Positions 25,301 to 37,300 of a stretch of DNA of 64,000 nt are shown here, piece after piece. The notes beneath the pieces were generated by a model. That model did not search any database. It saw only the letters and a program-made list of their open reading frames with translations, and had not been told where the DNA came from. Origin of the DNA: Girardinichthys multiradiatus (Eukaryota > Chordata > Actinopteri > Cyprinodontiformes > Goodeidae). The stretch covers positions 33,754,147 to 33,818,146 of the forward strand of contig NC_061797.1 of assembly GCF_021462225.1 (NCBI RefSeq). Direction: 5' to 3'. The number at the start of each line of letters is the position of its first letter. Positions within the stretch are counted from its first letter, which is position 1. The translations under genes were made by a program, and so were the position numbers.

Positions 25301-28300
25301 AGCAAAAGAGCAGAAAAGTACCACAATAAGTACTTACAATTAGAGTATTTAGAGGTTAATAATAGATGGCAAAATAAGAGCAATGAGGGTAAAAGGTGTG
25401 TATGTAAATATGACTAAATGAGATGTGGTTTGAACTAACAATATACTCCCTTATGCAAACGGATACATAAGAACACTACTCTTGAACGGAGGATTCAGTT
25501 TTATTCTTGGTTTTTGCCAATATTGAAAATATCCCTAAAGCCATTTTAAAAACTTATAAGCTAAATATAGCATCAAAAAGATTAAGTGCTGTTACACCAC
25601 TTAAAAAAGGCCTGTTTAGGTGGCGTGTTCATGATACGGAGTTCATCCCTAACAGGAGCGACATAATATTCAAGGAGTGGATAACAAATGGCTTGACCAC
25701 CTACTGGTCCTTCACAAAGAAAGGAGCCCAGCAGAGTTTCCAGTTTCTGGAGGGAACTATGGACTACAAACAAATTATTTCTATAGGTACCTGCAATTAC
25801 GTCACTATCCCGATAAAAATTGCAGACATAAGAACCCAACAATAGTAGAAACAGAAATGTTTAACATCTTATTGTCAGCATATCAGTCCGCAATCACAAA
25901 AACAATCTCAAAATTATATGAGGCTCTCCTACTCGCTACGAATGAGAACACCTCGTACTCGTACTCGTCATCTTCCGCTTTATCTGGGACCGGGTCGCGG
26001 GGGCAACCGACTCAGCAGAGACGCCCAGACGTCCCTCTCTCCAGACACCTCCTCCAGTTCCTCCAGGGGGAGCCCAAGGCGTTCCCAGGCCAGCCGAGAG
26101 ACATACTCCCTCCAGCGTGTCCTGGGCCGTCCCCTGGGCCTCCTCCCGGTGGGACGTGCCTGGAACACCTCCCGAGGAAGGCGTCCAGGAGGCATCCGGT
26201 ATAGATGCCCGAGCCACCTCAACTGGCTCCTCTCGATGTGGAGGAGCAGCGGCTCTACTCCGAGTCCCTCCCGGATGGCCGAGCTCCTCATCCTATCTCT
26301 AAGGGAGTGCCCGGCCACCCTACGGAGGAAGCTCATTTCCGCCGCTTGTATCCGGGATCTCGTTCTTTCGGTCATGACCCAAAGTTCATGGCCATAGGTG
26401 AGGGTAGGAACGTAGACCGACCAGTAAATCGAGAGCTTTGCTTTTCGGCTCAGCTCTCTCTTCACCACAACGGACCGGCACAGCGCCCCCCTATTACTGT
26501 GGCAGCCGCACCGATCCGTCTGTCAATCTCCCGCTCCATTCTTCCCTCACTCGTGAACAAGACCCCGAGATACTTAAACTCCTCCACTTGAGGCAGGAAC
26601 TCCCCTCCAACCTGAAGAGGACAAGCCACCCTTTTCCGGTCGAGAACCATGGCCTCGGACTTGGAGGAGCTGATCTTCATCCCAGCCGCTTCACACTCGG
26701 CTGCGAACCGCCCCAGTGCATGCTGTAGGTCTTGGCTAGAGGGGCCGGCAGGACCACGTCATCTGCAAAAAGAAGAGACGAAATCCTCTGGTCTCCAAAC
26801 CAGACCCCCTCCGGCCCTTGGCTGCGTCTAGAAATCCTGTCCATAAAAGTTATGAACAGGACCGGTGACAAAGGGCAGCCCTGTCAGAGTCCAACATGCA
26901 CCAGGAACAGGTCCGACTTAGTCCCGGCAATGCGAACCAAACTCCTGCTCCGCTTGTACAGAGATCAGATGGCCCCTAGTAAAGGGCCCCCGATTCCATA
27001 CTCCTGGAGCACTCCCCACAGGGCATCACGAGGGACACAGTCGAATGCCTTCTCCAGGTTCACAAAACACATGTGGGCAAACTCCCATGAATCCTCAAGT
27101 ACCCTGTAGAGGGTATAGAGCTGGTCCAGTGTTCCACGGCCGGGACGAAAACCACACTGCTCCTCCTGAAGCCAGGGTTCGACTATTGGCCGGACTCTCC
27201 TCTCCAATACCCTGACGTAGGCCTTACCAGGGAGGCTGAGGAGTGTGATCCCACTGTAGTTGGAACACACCCTCCGGTCACCCTTCTCATGTAGGGGGAC
27301 CACCACCCCAGTCTGCCAATCCAAAGGCACTGTCCCCGTCTGCCACGCAATGTTGAAGAGGCATGTCAACCATGACAGCCCCACAACATCCAAAGACTTG
27401 AGGTACTCAGGGCGGATCTCATCCAACCACGAAGCCCTGCCACAGCGGAGCTTTTTAACCACCTCTGTGACTTCAGCCTGGGTGATGAAAGAGTCCAACC
27501 CCGAGTCCCCAGCCTCCGTTTCCACCAGGGAATGCGTGATGGCAGGATTGAGGAGATCCTCGAAGTACTCCTTCCACCGGCCGCCACGACAGGCACCGCA
27601 GACCTTACGGCCGCAGCTACGGGCAGCAGCATCGACAATAGATGCCTAGAGCATGGTCCACTCGGACTCTATGTCTCCAACATCCCTCGGAATCTGGTCA
27701 AAGCTCTCCCGGAGGTGAGAGCTTTGAATCTGGTCAAAGCTCCCTGGCCAAGGGGTCCGCCAGACGTTCCCAGCAGACCCTCACTATGCGCTTGGGCCTG
27801 CCAAGTCTGTCCGGCTTTCTCCTCCTCCAGCGGATCCAACTCACCACCAGGTGGTAATCAGTGGACAGCTCAGCCCCTCTCTTCACCCGAGTGTCCAAAA
27901 CATGCGGCCAAAGGTCTGATGATACGACAACAAAGTCGATCATTGACCTCCTGCCTAGGGTATCCTGGTGCCAAGTGCACTGATGGACACCCTTATGTTT
28001 GAACATGGTGTTCATTATGGACAATCTGTGACTAGCACAGAAGTCCAATAACAAAACACCGCTCGGATTCAGATCGGGGAGGCCATTCCTCCCGATCACG
28101 CCTCTCCAGATGTCACTGTTATTTCCCACGTGGGCGTTGAAGTCCCCCAGCAGAATAATGGAGTCCCAAGGAGGGGCACTATCCAGCACCCCCGACAGGG
28201 ACGCAAAGAAGGCCGGGTACTCCGCACTACCACTCGGCCCGTAGGCTGAAATGATAGTCAGAGACCTCTCCCCAACTCGAAGGCGCAGGGATGCGACCCT

Positions 28301-31300
28301 CTCATCCACTGGGGTAAACCTCAACACGAGACGGCTGAGCTGGGGGGCGACAAGCAAACCCACCCCAACCTGCCGCCTCTCCCCGTGGGCCACTCCAGAG
28401 TAGAAGAGAGTCCAGCCCCTCTCGAGGAGATGGGTTCCAGAGCCCACGCTATGCGTGGAGGCGAGCCCGAGTATTTCTAGTCGATATCTCTCGACCTCCC
28501 GCACCAGCTCAGGCTCCTTGCCCCCCAGCGAGGTGACATTCCACGTCCCTAGAGCCAGCCTAAGCATCCAGGGATTGCGCCGCCGAGGTCTCCACCTTCG
28601 TCCACCACCCAATCCTCTTTGCACCGGTCCCTCACGGTTCCCCCTGCAGGTGGTGGGCCCACGGGGGGATGGTCTCGCGTCTCTCGTTCGGGCTTGGCCC
28701 GGCCAGGTCCCGCGAGGAGCAACCCAGCCACCAGGCGCTCTCCGACGAGTCCCGACCCCAGGCCTGGCTCCAGGGTGGGACCCCGGCTCCGCCGTACCGG
28801 GCGACGTCATGTGCCTCTATTTTGTAGTCGTCATGAGGGGTTCTTGAACCGCTCTTTGTCTGACCCGTCACCTAGAGCCTGTTTGCCATGGGAGACCCTA
28901 CCAGGGGCATTTAAGCCCCAGACAACATAGCCTCTAGGATCATTCGAGCACTCAAACCCCTCCACCACGTTAAGGTGGCGGTTCAAGGAGGCATGTTAAA
29001 AGAAGATGGGAAAGGGAATCAGGAATTGAGATTTCAGACGAAGCATGGAGACAAATTTGCATTTTCCAGTGGTCATCCACTAATTCCACAGAATGGAGAG
29101 AACACTGTTGGAAAAAAATGATAAGATATTTTAGGACCCCACATCAAGTTAAAGGCCAGACTCAGACCCTCTCGAGACAGTGCTGGGAGAGTGTGGCAAA
29201 CCACTACATATTTTTTGGAACTGTCCCAACCTTAACCAGTTCTGGAGACATATTAAGAAATTAAACAACGTATTTAAGTCTAAAATATCTATGGACTTTA
29301 ACTCTCTTTATCTTGGGAATGTGCATGCATTGACACAAAAGGACATAAAGCTGCTGCAAGCCTTGCTCGCAGCAAGTAAGAAATCTATAACTAGAAAATG
29401 GCTCGACCCAGCACCTCCCACAATGGAGGAGTGGCACAACATAGTACTAGAAATATATAAAATGGAAAAGATGACTTATTCCTTGAGAATTCAGAAGGAT
29501 AAATTCAAGCAAATATGGGAAAATTGGATTTTATAAATAACCCCACTTATAGCAGACTTTATATAACTTTGCAAGTGACAAGTATTCTTTTTGTGCTCAT
29601 ACTGGATTGGAGATATGTGGGATACCTTGGTATACCTTTCTATTTTCTCTACGTAGTTAACTTTACAAAAATGTGAACTTTTTGGGAAAATGTTATAGTT
29701 TGATTGAGCTCCTTAAGTGAAGTAACTAGATGTTGGAACAGGAATTTATAAGAGGTCAAAAGAACATGCTGATAATGATGTGGACTGTGGCCTAATGCAG
29801 TGAACCTGAAGATCCTAAAGGGCTTGTTTGAGAAAGATGAATACTGAATAGACCGGGGTCTAACTGGAATATTTGAGGAGAAGGTCCTGAGGTAGTTCAC
29901 CAGGTTTGCACAAACTGCAGCAGGGATTTTGGCCCATTCCTCCACACAGATCTTCTCCAGATCAGCCAGGTTTCTGGGTGGAGTTTGAGCTCTCTCCAAA
30001 GATTTTCTATAGAGTTTAGGTATGGATACTGATTAGGCCACTGCAGAAACTTGACATGCTTCTTAATGCAGAAACTTGACATGCTTCTTACGGAGCCACT
30101 CCTTGGTTATCCTGGCTGTGTGCTTTGGATCTTTGTCATGTTGGAAGACCCAGCCACGACCCATCTTCAATGCTCTAACTGAGGGAAGGCGGTTGTTCCC
30201 CAAAATCCTCCCCTGTAGTTCTGGGCTGATTCCTCATCTTTATTAGGGTTACTGATATGCCACGAGGTGAGATCTTGCATGGAGCCCCAGTTCGAGGAAG
30301 ATTGACAGTCATGCTTAGCTTCTTCCATTTTCTAATAATTGCTCCAACAGTTGATCTTTTTTCACCAAGCTGGCAATTGCTCCGTAGCCCTTTTCAGCCT
30401 TGTGGAGGTCTACAATGTTGTCTTTGGACAGCTCTTTGGTCTTTGTCAGTAGGTAAGAGTCTTACTGATTGTGTGGGGTAGACAGGTGTCTTCATGCAGC
30501 TAACAACCTCAAGCAGGTGTTTCTAATTCAGAATAATATGTGTATATTTGTTTAAAGAAAAATGCCTGTTTAGATTCGGTTTATCTGACTGAAGAGATAA
30601 GTTAATCACTTGATTTGGATCACATAAGTAGGTCTATAACCAGCATACAATGTCTCTTTATACTAGTGCTAAATTAACAGATAATTCATTTCACACATTT
30701 TATCTGGTTAAGTTGAAGGCTAACATAAAAATTAGTAAACTTGGCCACAGAAACTCTTTATCTGCAATTTCATAATGTAAGATTTTCCTTTTTCTGTAAG
30801 ACTCCCATTGACCATGCCACTTTACGCCTACATTTGTTTGTGAAGCGTCCGAGTTTCCTATAAAACACTATAAATAAAAAATATTATCATGACTTAAATT
30901 AAACTGACTCTACGTCAGAATGTCAGAATCAAAGTTCCTATGAGATTCCTGGAAAATAAAAACAACTAACAAAACACACACAATTTTATTTTAAAATTTT
31001 TCCGGACTTGACACTAATTTGGAATTAAAATATTATAATACGTACAAAATGATTAATACTATCTACATTTAAATGTAGTCTCTAGGTTCTTTTGTTGTTA
31101 GACACACAATATTGTTTGTCCCTAAGGACATACCTGACATGTTCCTTTCATACATAGTGAAGCAAGATGTACCCACTCATACATTTACCCACCTACACAA
31201 GAAGCAGACGTACAGAATGCTTGGTATTAATATAAAAATAGTTACCGCTATATTGATGGTTTATCACGATTGTTCCCACGGCCCGTTGTCTAGTTGCTAT

Positions 31301-34300
31301 TATACTGTGCCACTGGCCATCATTGTAGCGGTGTTCCCCGTCACCCTGTACACTTACAACCACTGCTGAACCCTACAAAAAATAAACAAGCAATATAAAC
31401 CCACAATACAGGAATGAACTTAAACACAAATGTATTTGTAAACATTGACTAAAGGTCTATGTCTTTAAAGCAATTAGCAAAGTCAATCTACAAATTAGAG
31501 CAAAAACTGAACGCTTGCTTAGACTTTAAGAATACCCAAAACACCTTAGAAGAACACAAACGTGTACATATTATGATCAAAGTGTTGTTACAGAGCTTTT
31601 TGCTACCAGTTATGTTTGACATCATTGTTCTGATCAGCTTTTAGCAGTAAGTAGGCGAGAAGCGATAGAGTAAAACAAAAAATCACATAAATGTGAATAA
31701 ACACGCACACACACCGACAGACAAATGCACAGTGATGAAGATTTAATGATGAGATCAATAAATATATGAAGTATATCAGCCTCTGACATCTTTACTGCTA
31801 TCGCTAGCCAGCTCTACTTAACGAGACAACATAGGAGTCTATTTACCTCTTTTTGCTCACCTCCAACCATTATACAAAAACACTTTTTAATTCCTTGACT
31901 GGAAACTACTAGCTGTGAAATTATACACTCAAACATCCCAGAAATTGCTGCTGAGGTGCCCTTGAGCAGAACATTTAGAGTACTGCTGCCACTCAAGTCG
32001 TTTTGTTCAATAGACTAAAGATTGATGGTGGTTTTACCAGGAAGCACTCCAGAAGAAAACCTTGGCGGTCACTTTCATTTTGTCAGGCAACGCGGACGAT
32101 CAGCGGCAGATGTGTGTTTTGAGTAAACAGCTGGATTAAAAACACACCTCAATTTAGGAAAACCCACTCAAGCATTGTTGTCATTCTCTGAGTGCTTCAG
32201 CACTAGACTGATGTGTATGTGCTGTTGGATGCCCCACTACCAATCTCTCTATTATACAGCATATGATCCCAAAAGCTGGTGGATACACTCAAACAAAGCA
32301 TGTAAAACCAAAGTACCACTCCTGTGGCTTTTCAAGGAGTTTAACCGCTCCAAATGCAGCATATAGACTAAAAAAACAGATATTTACTATATATACGTTA
32401 TATGAAAATACAACTTTTTTTCACACTATTATTAAATCAGACTAAACTTTTCAACTTTTTAGATAATTATTCTACCACTCTTTTCAGATTCAGAAGTTTA
32501 CATACACTAAGATTAGTATGACTTTGACCAATCTAGAAAAGTCCAGATGCTGATTTGTGAACCTCTGAATAATGACAACATCTGCGTTAAATGGAGACAC
32601 ACCTGTGGACTTTAAGGCAACACTTCAAAAACACTACTTCCTTATGTGGCATTGTGGGAGAACGAAAAGAAACCAATCCAGACATTAATAGAGAATTGTG
32701 GACCTCAACAAGTTTATCCTTGGGTACTATTTACAGACGACAAAAGGTTCCACAATTGCTTCAAACATATACACACATGTAAGCACCAGGGGAATCTCCA
32801 GTCATCATACTGTTCAGGAAAGAGACATGGTTCTTTGCCCCAGAGATTAAATGTGTGCAACAAGGAAAGAGTCATTATCCTCAAAAGCGGCCTAAAAAAG
32901 TCAGATGAAAGTTTTTAAATACACTAAGGGAGAAAGAACTACATTTTTGGAAACCCTGTACTGTAGTCTAACAAAACTAAAATTGAAGTGTTTGGACTTA
33001 ATGACTACAATTACATTTTGAGGAAAAAGGCGAAAGCTTGCAAGCATGAGAATATTACAGCAACTGTAAAATAAGGGGTGGCAGCATCATGCTGTGTTTT
33101 ATGCTACAGGAAGGAATGGTGGACTTCACCGATGTAATAGCATCATTAGGAAAGATCATCATGAGGAAATAAAAATAATTTTGATCACCCTGACCTCAAC
33201 CAGGAAAACTTTAGGCGGTTTTAATGTGTTAATATACAGAATGTGTAAACATCTGGTTTAAAGCATATGTGTGTATATCGTATAGTACAGGTCCTTCTCA
33301 AAATATTAGCATATTGTGATAAAGTTTTCCATAATGTAATGATGAAAATTTAACATTCATATATTTTAGATTCATTGCACACTAACTGAAATATTTCAGG
33401 TCTTTTATTGTCTTAATATGGATGATTTTGACATACAGCTCATGAAAACCCAAAATTCCTATCTCACAAAATTAGCATATTTCATCCGACCAATAAAAGG
33501 AAAGTGTTTTTAATACAAAAAACGTCAACCTTCAAATAATCATGTACAGTTATGCATTCAATACTTGGTCGGGAATCCTTTGGCAGAAATGACTGCTTCA
33601 ATGCGGCGTGGCATGGAGGCAATCAGCCTGTGGCACTGCTGAGGTCTTATGGAGGCCCAGGATGCTTCGATAGCAGCCTTTAGCTCATCCAGAATGTTGG
33701 GTCTTGAGTCTCTCAACGTTCTCTTCACAATATCCCACAGATTCTCTATGGGGTTCAGGTCAGGAGAGTTGGCAGGCCAATTGAGCACAGTGACACCATG
33801 GTCAGTAAACCATTTACCAGTGGGTTTGACACTGTGCACAGGTGCCAGGTCGTGCTGAAAAATGAAATCTTCATCTCCATAAAGCTTTTCAGCAGATGGA
33901 AGCATGAAGTGCTCTAAAATCTCCTGATAGCTAGCTGCATTGACCCTGCCCTTGATAAAACACAGTAGACCAACACCAGCAGCTGACACGGCACCCCAGA
34001 CCATCACTGACTGTGGGTACTTGACACTGGACTTCTGGCATTTTGGCATTTCCTTCTCCCCAGTCTTCCTCCAGACTCTGGCACCTTGATTTCCGAATGA
34101 CATGCAGAATTTGCTTTCATCCGAAAAAAGTACTTTGGACCACTGAGCAACAGTCCAGTGCTGCTTCTCTGTAGCCCAGGTCAGGCGCTTCTGCTGCTGT
34201 TTCTGGTTCAAAAGTGGCTTAACCTGGGGAATGCGGCACCTGTAGCCTATTTCCTGCACACGCCTGTGCATGGTGGCTCTGGATGTTTCTACTCCAGACT

Positions 34301-37300
34301 CAGTCCACTGCTTCCGCAGGTCCCCCAAGGTCTGGAATCGGCCCTTCTCCACAATCTTCCTCAGGGTCCGGTCACCTCTTCCCGTTGTGCAGCGTTTTCT
34401 GCCACACTTTTTCCTTCCCACAGACTTCCCACTGAGGTGCCTTGATACAGCACTCTGGGAACAGCCTATTCATTCAGAAATTTCTTTCTGTGTCTTACCC
34501 TCTTGCTTGAGGGTGTCAATAGTGGCCTTCTGGACAGCAGTCAGGTCGGCAGTCTTACCCATGATTGGGGTTTTGAGTGATGAACCAGGCTGGGAGTTTT
34601 AAAGGCCTCAGGAATCTTTTGCAGGTGTTTAGAGTTAACTCGTTGATTCAGATGATTAGGTTCATAGCTCATTTAGAGACCCTTTTAATGATATGCTAAT
34701 TTTGTGAGATAGGAATTTTGGGTTTTCATGAGCTGTATGCCACAATCATCCGTATTAAGACAATAAAAGACCTGAAATATTTCAGTTAGTGTGCAATGAA
34801 TCTAAAATATATGAACGTTAAATTTTCATCATGACATTATGGAAAATAATTAACTTTATCACAATATGCTAATATTTTGAGAAGGACCTGTATATTCAAT
34901 CTAAAAAAAACCAGAATGGACAAAAAATCCAAATTTCATCAAACACAAGGAAAAAAAAAAAGAGAACAAGGGTAAAAACTTTCGATACTTTTAAAATCTG
35001 AAAACATTTGGGTTTCCTTTGTTTTTCCTAAGGGTGAGCTCTCATTCAATATCTTCATTGATTCTTCTGACACCGGTTTGATTAACTAAATTTTTGGAAT
35101 ACATTTACATTTTTACAAATATAATTGTATTATTTAAAACCAGGTAAATTGACATTGTGCAGAAATAACAAAAAAGGCAAATTCTTACAAAACCTCTGTC
35201 AAAAGAAATGTTTAAGTTTTCATGTTCATTTTTTATTACATTTTACTTTATATTTGTATTTATATAAAGGTGTAGATTATTATCAGTGAATTAGAAATTC
35301 CTCAAATTTTGGCTTCACTACTGATTTTTAATTGGTTGCAGGAGTTTACTGCCTCTAAACAAATTCCAGCTAGTCCTAAACATCATAAGTTACATAGTTT
35401 ATCTTTCTGTAAAAGGATCTATCCTGCCTTATTCTTACCCAGTAAGTCAGGGAGACACATAAAAAATTGCAACTGACAAAGATTAATAAAAATGGTGCGT
35501 CAACTAAAATACGGAAGAAACACAGCAAAGACTGGTGTGCAAAGCTAAAGCCCCAAGTGGACACATTTTAAAAGCTATGCTGCAGGCCTAAAAATGTGTA
35601 AAGCAATTTGAGAATCCCCTCTTTTCTTTGGCTTCACCAAAGATAGACATTTCTAAATACTGACTTTTGTAAAGTCTACTGTAGTTTTCTGTGTTACTTT
35701 AGCTTCTTTTTCACTCATTGTCATATACAAGCCTGCTATTTCTGGTGCACCAGCACCATGCAAAGACACTGCAAAGCAATGTACTGTTTATGTCTGTTTC
35801 AAGACTTTCTCTTATATAACTGACCACTAATCTCTACTATAGCACTTCTATGTATCGCTAAATAGAGAAAGGTAATTTGTGTATGTTCATGTGTTTTTAC
35901 ATAAGCATGTGTGTGACAGCTCACACATGCACTTATTTATGAGCATATCACTTCCCTGTGTCATGCTAAATTACCCCCCTGCACTGCTAATCCCATTAGG
36001 CTAGCTCAACAGGCTAATAGGGGAAAGTAATGGGCCCAGCTATATGTATCTAGGGGAACACTAATAAGCCGTGACACCACTCCTACTGGTAATTACCTCA
36101 AACTAACCTAAACAAAGGAATCAACCCAGTCGGAGAAGACACACAGACAGTTCATCACACATCTTGCAATACACCACACACATGCTTTACATATTTACCC
36201 ACTTATAAAGACATTTTGCTAACATACATTCCAATGTGACACTGATGGAGAACCAATGTGCATGTATGTATGTTCAAGTGTGCCTTGTGCTATTCTTTAG
36301 TGGCCTTGTGAATGTATGTGTAATCATCTCTCACTATCACTTTCATCATCAAAGTGACTGACTCTTAACCCTTCTACAAGTAGCTGTATGGATGGATTAG
36401 GAAAATGGTGATCTGCATGTATGCAAGTGTGTGTTGGTGTGTGCGTGGTTGTCTGGTGTGCAAGTGCTAGGGTGCAAAGCTTAATTAGTTTGCAATTGGT
36501 ATTCATGCATGGTGACTGCAGGGAATGAGTTAATTGCAGTCCAATTCAAACGTTGACACACTTTCAAAGTTTTCCCCTCTCCCTGTCTCCCTGACAGAAA
36601 CCAATGAGGGGCTACAGATCACATTTACTAGATGAGAGCCAGTAAGAGAGAAAATAGGGAGAGTTAGCTGAAGAGAAAGAAAGAAAACACAGAGAGAGTA
36701 GCAGATTAGACAAAAAGAATAAAAGAAAAATGGTGAAGTCAGAAAATTATTAGAAAGGAAATAAAAATTAAGAAAATACATGTACAGAAATCTGATTTTA
36801 ACAGTAAATGGACTAAAGAACCTAAGAAGATAGCAATACTTACTATTATATAGTAAAGAAATATATTTTAGCATGTTCTCACTTTAAATTGTGTGTTTAC
36901 CATTCTGAAAATGTCTTTGTTTCAAAGAGACTTTCCTAAACTTCAACGTTTTCTTTCTCTGTTTTTTCCATGAAGGCAATAATAAATACTTTGTTTTCAG
37001 ATCTGACATCCTTGTGCACTATTTACCAGCACACAACAACTTATTGCTAGTGGTGTTGTAAAGAAGCCTGTTTGATGAGAAAGTTTTGTTTTGTGTTTGT
37101 GAGGCTCTAGTCTACTGTATACAGTGAAGGATTCATAGCCCAGAAAACTGTGTATAACAGATTTAATGAAAAACAGTTCAACTAAATCAAATATCAATAC
37201 TAAAATGAATGTCATGATTACATGTCTCCAATGAACTAGCTGTATTTTGTTCAAATCCATTTCTCTAAAGACTTATACGCTAGGAAGGTGAAGTGTGTCA

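Larger units (their letters stand above)
25949..28988 (-). mobile_element. Rex3 (RTE-clade) non-LTR retrotransposon, copy 2, nearly complete
   Basis: About 3.0 kb on the minus strand. The published fish Rex3 primers RTX3-F3 and RTX3-R3, as I remember them, match perfectly at 26863-26883 and 27299-27318, which identifies the family. It has the same 5' end as copy 1 and ends in the gacgagtacgagtac tail. The endonuclease frame is long and open; the reverse transcriptase is split by stops and frameshifts, and the endonuclease-RT junction (27530-27735) appears deleted, with a short tandem duplication. It was inserted into an older L1-like LINE. Confidence 0.9.
25270..31245 (-). other. ush2a intron (6.0 kb) with nested LINEs and a Tc1 remnant
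   Basis: Holds the split L1-like LINE with the Rex3 insertion, then a Tc1 remnant. The segments 25270-25505, 29541-29700 and 30541-31245 are AT-rich with nothing recognised. Confidence 0.75.

Noticed and set aside
25677..26397. Plus-strand frames of 175 and 159 codons
   Set aside because: Partly the L1-like fragment and partly antisense of Rex3; not separate genes.
28455..28930. Plus-strand frames over 100 codons
   Set aside because: Antisense of the Rex3 endonuclease region.
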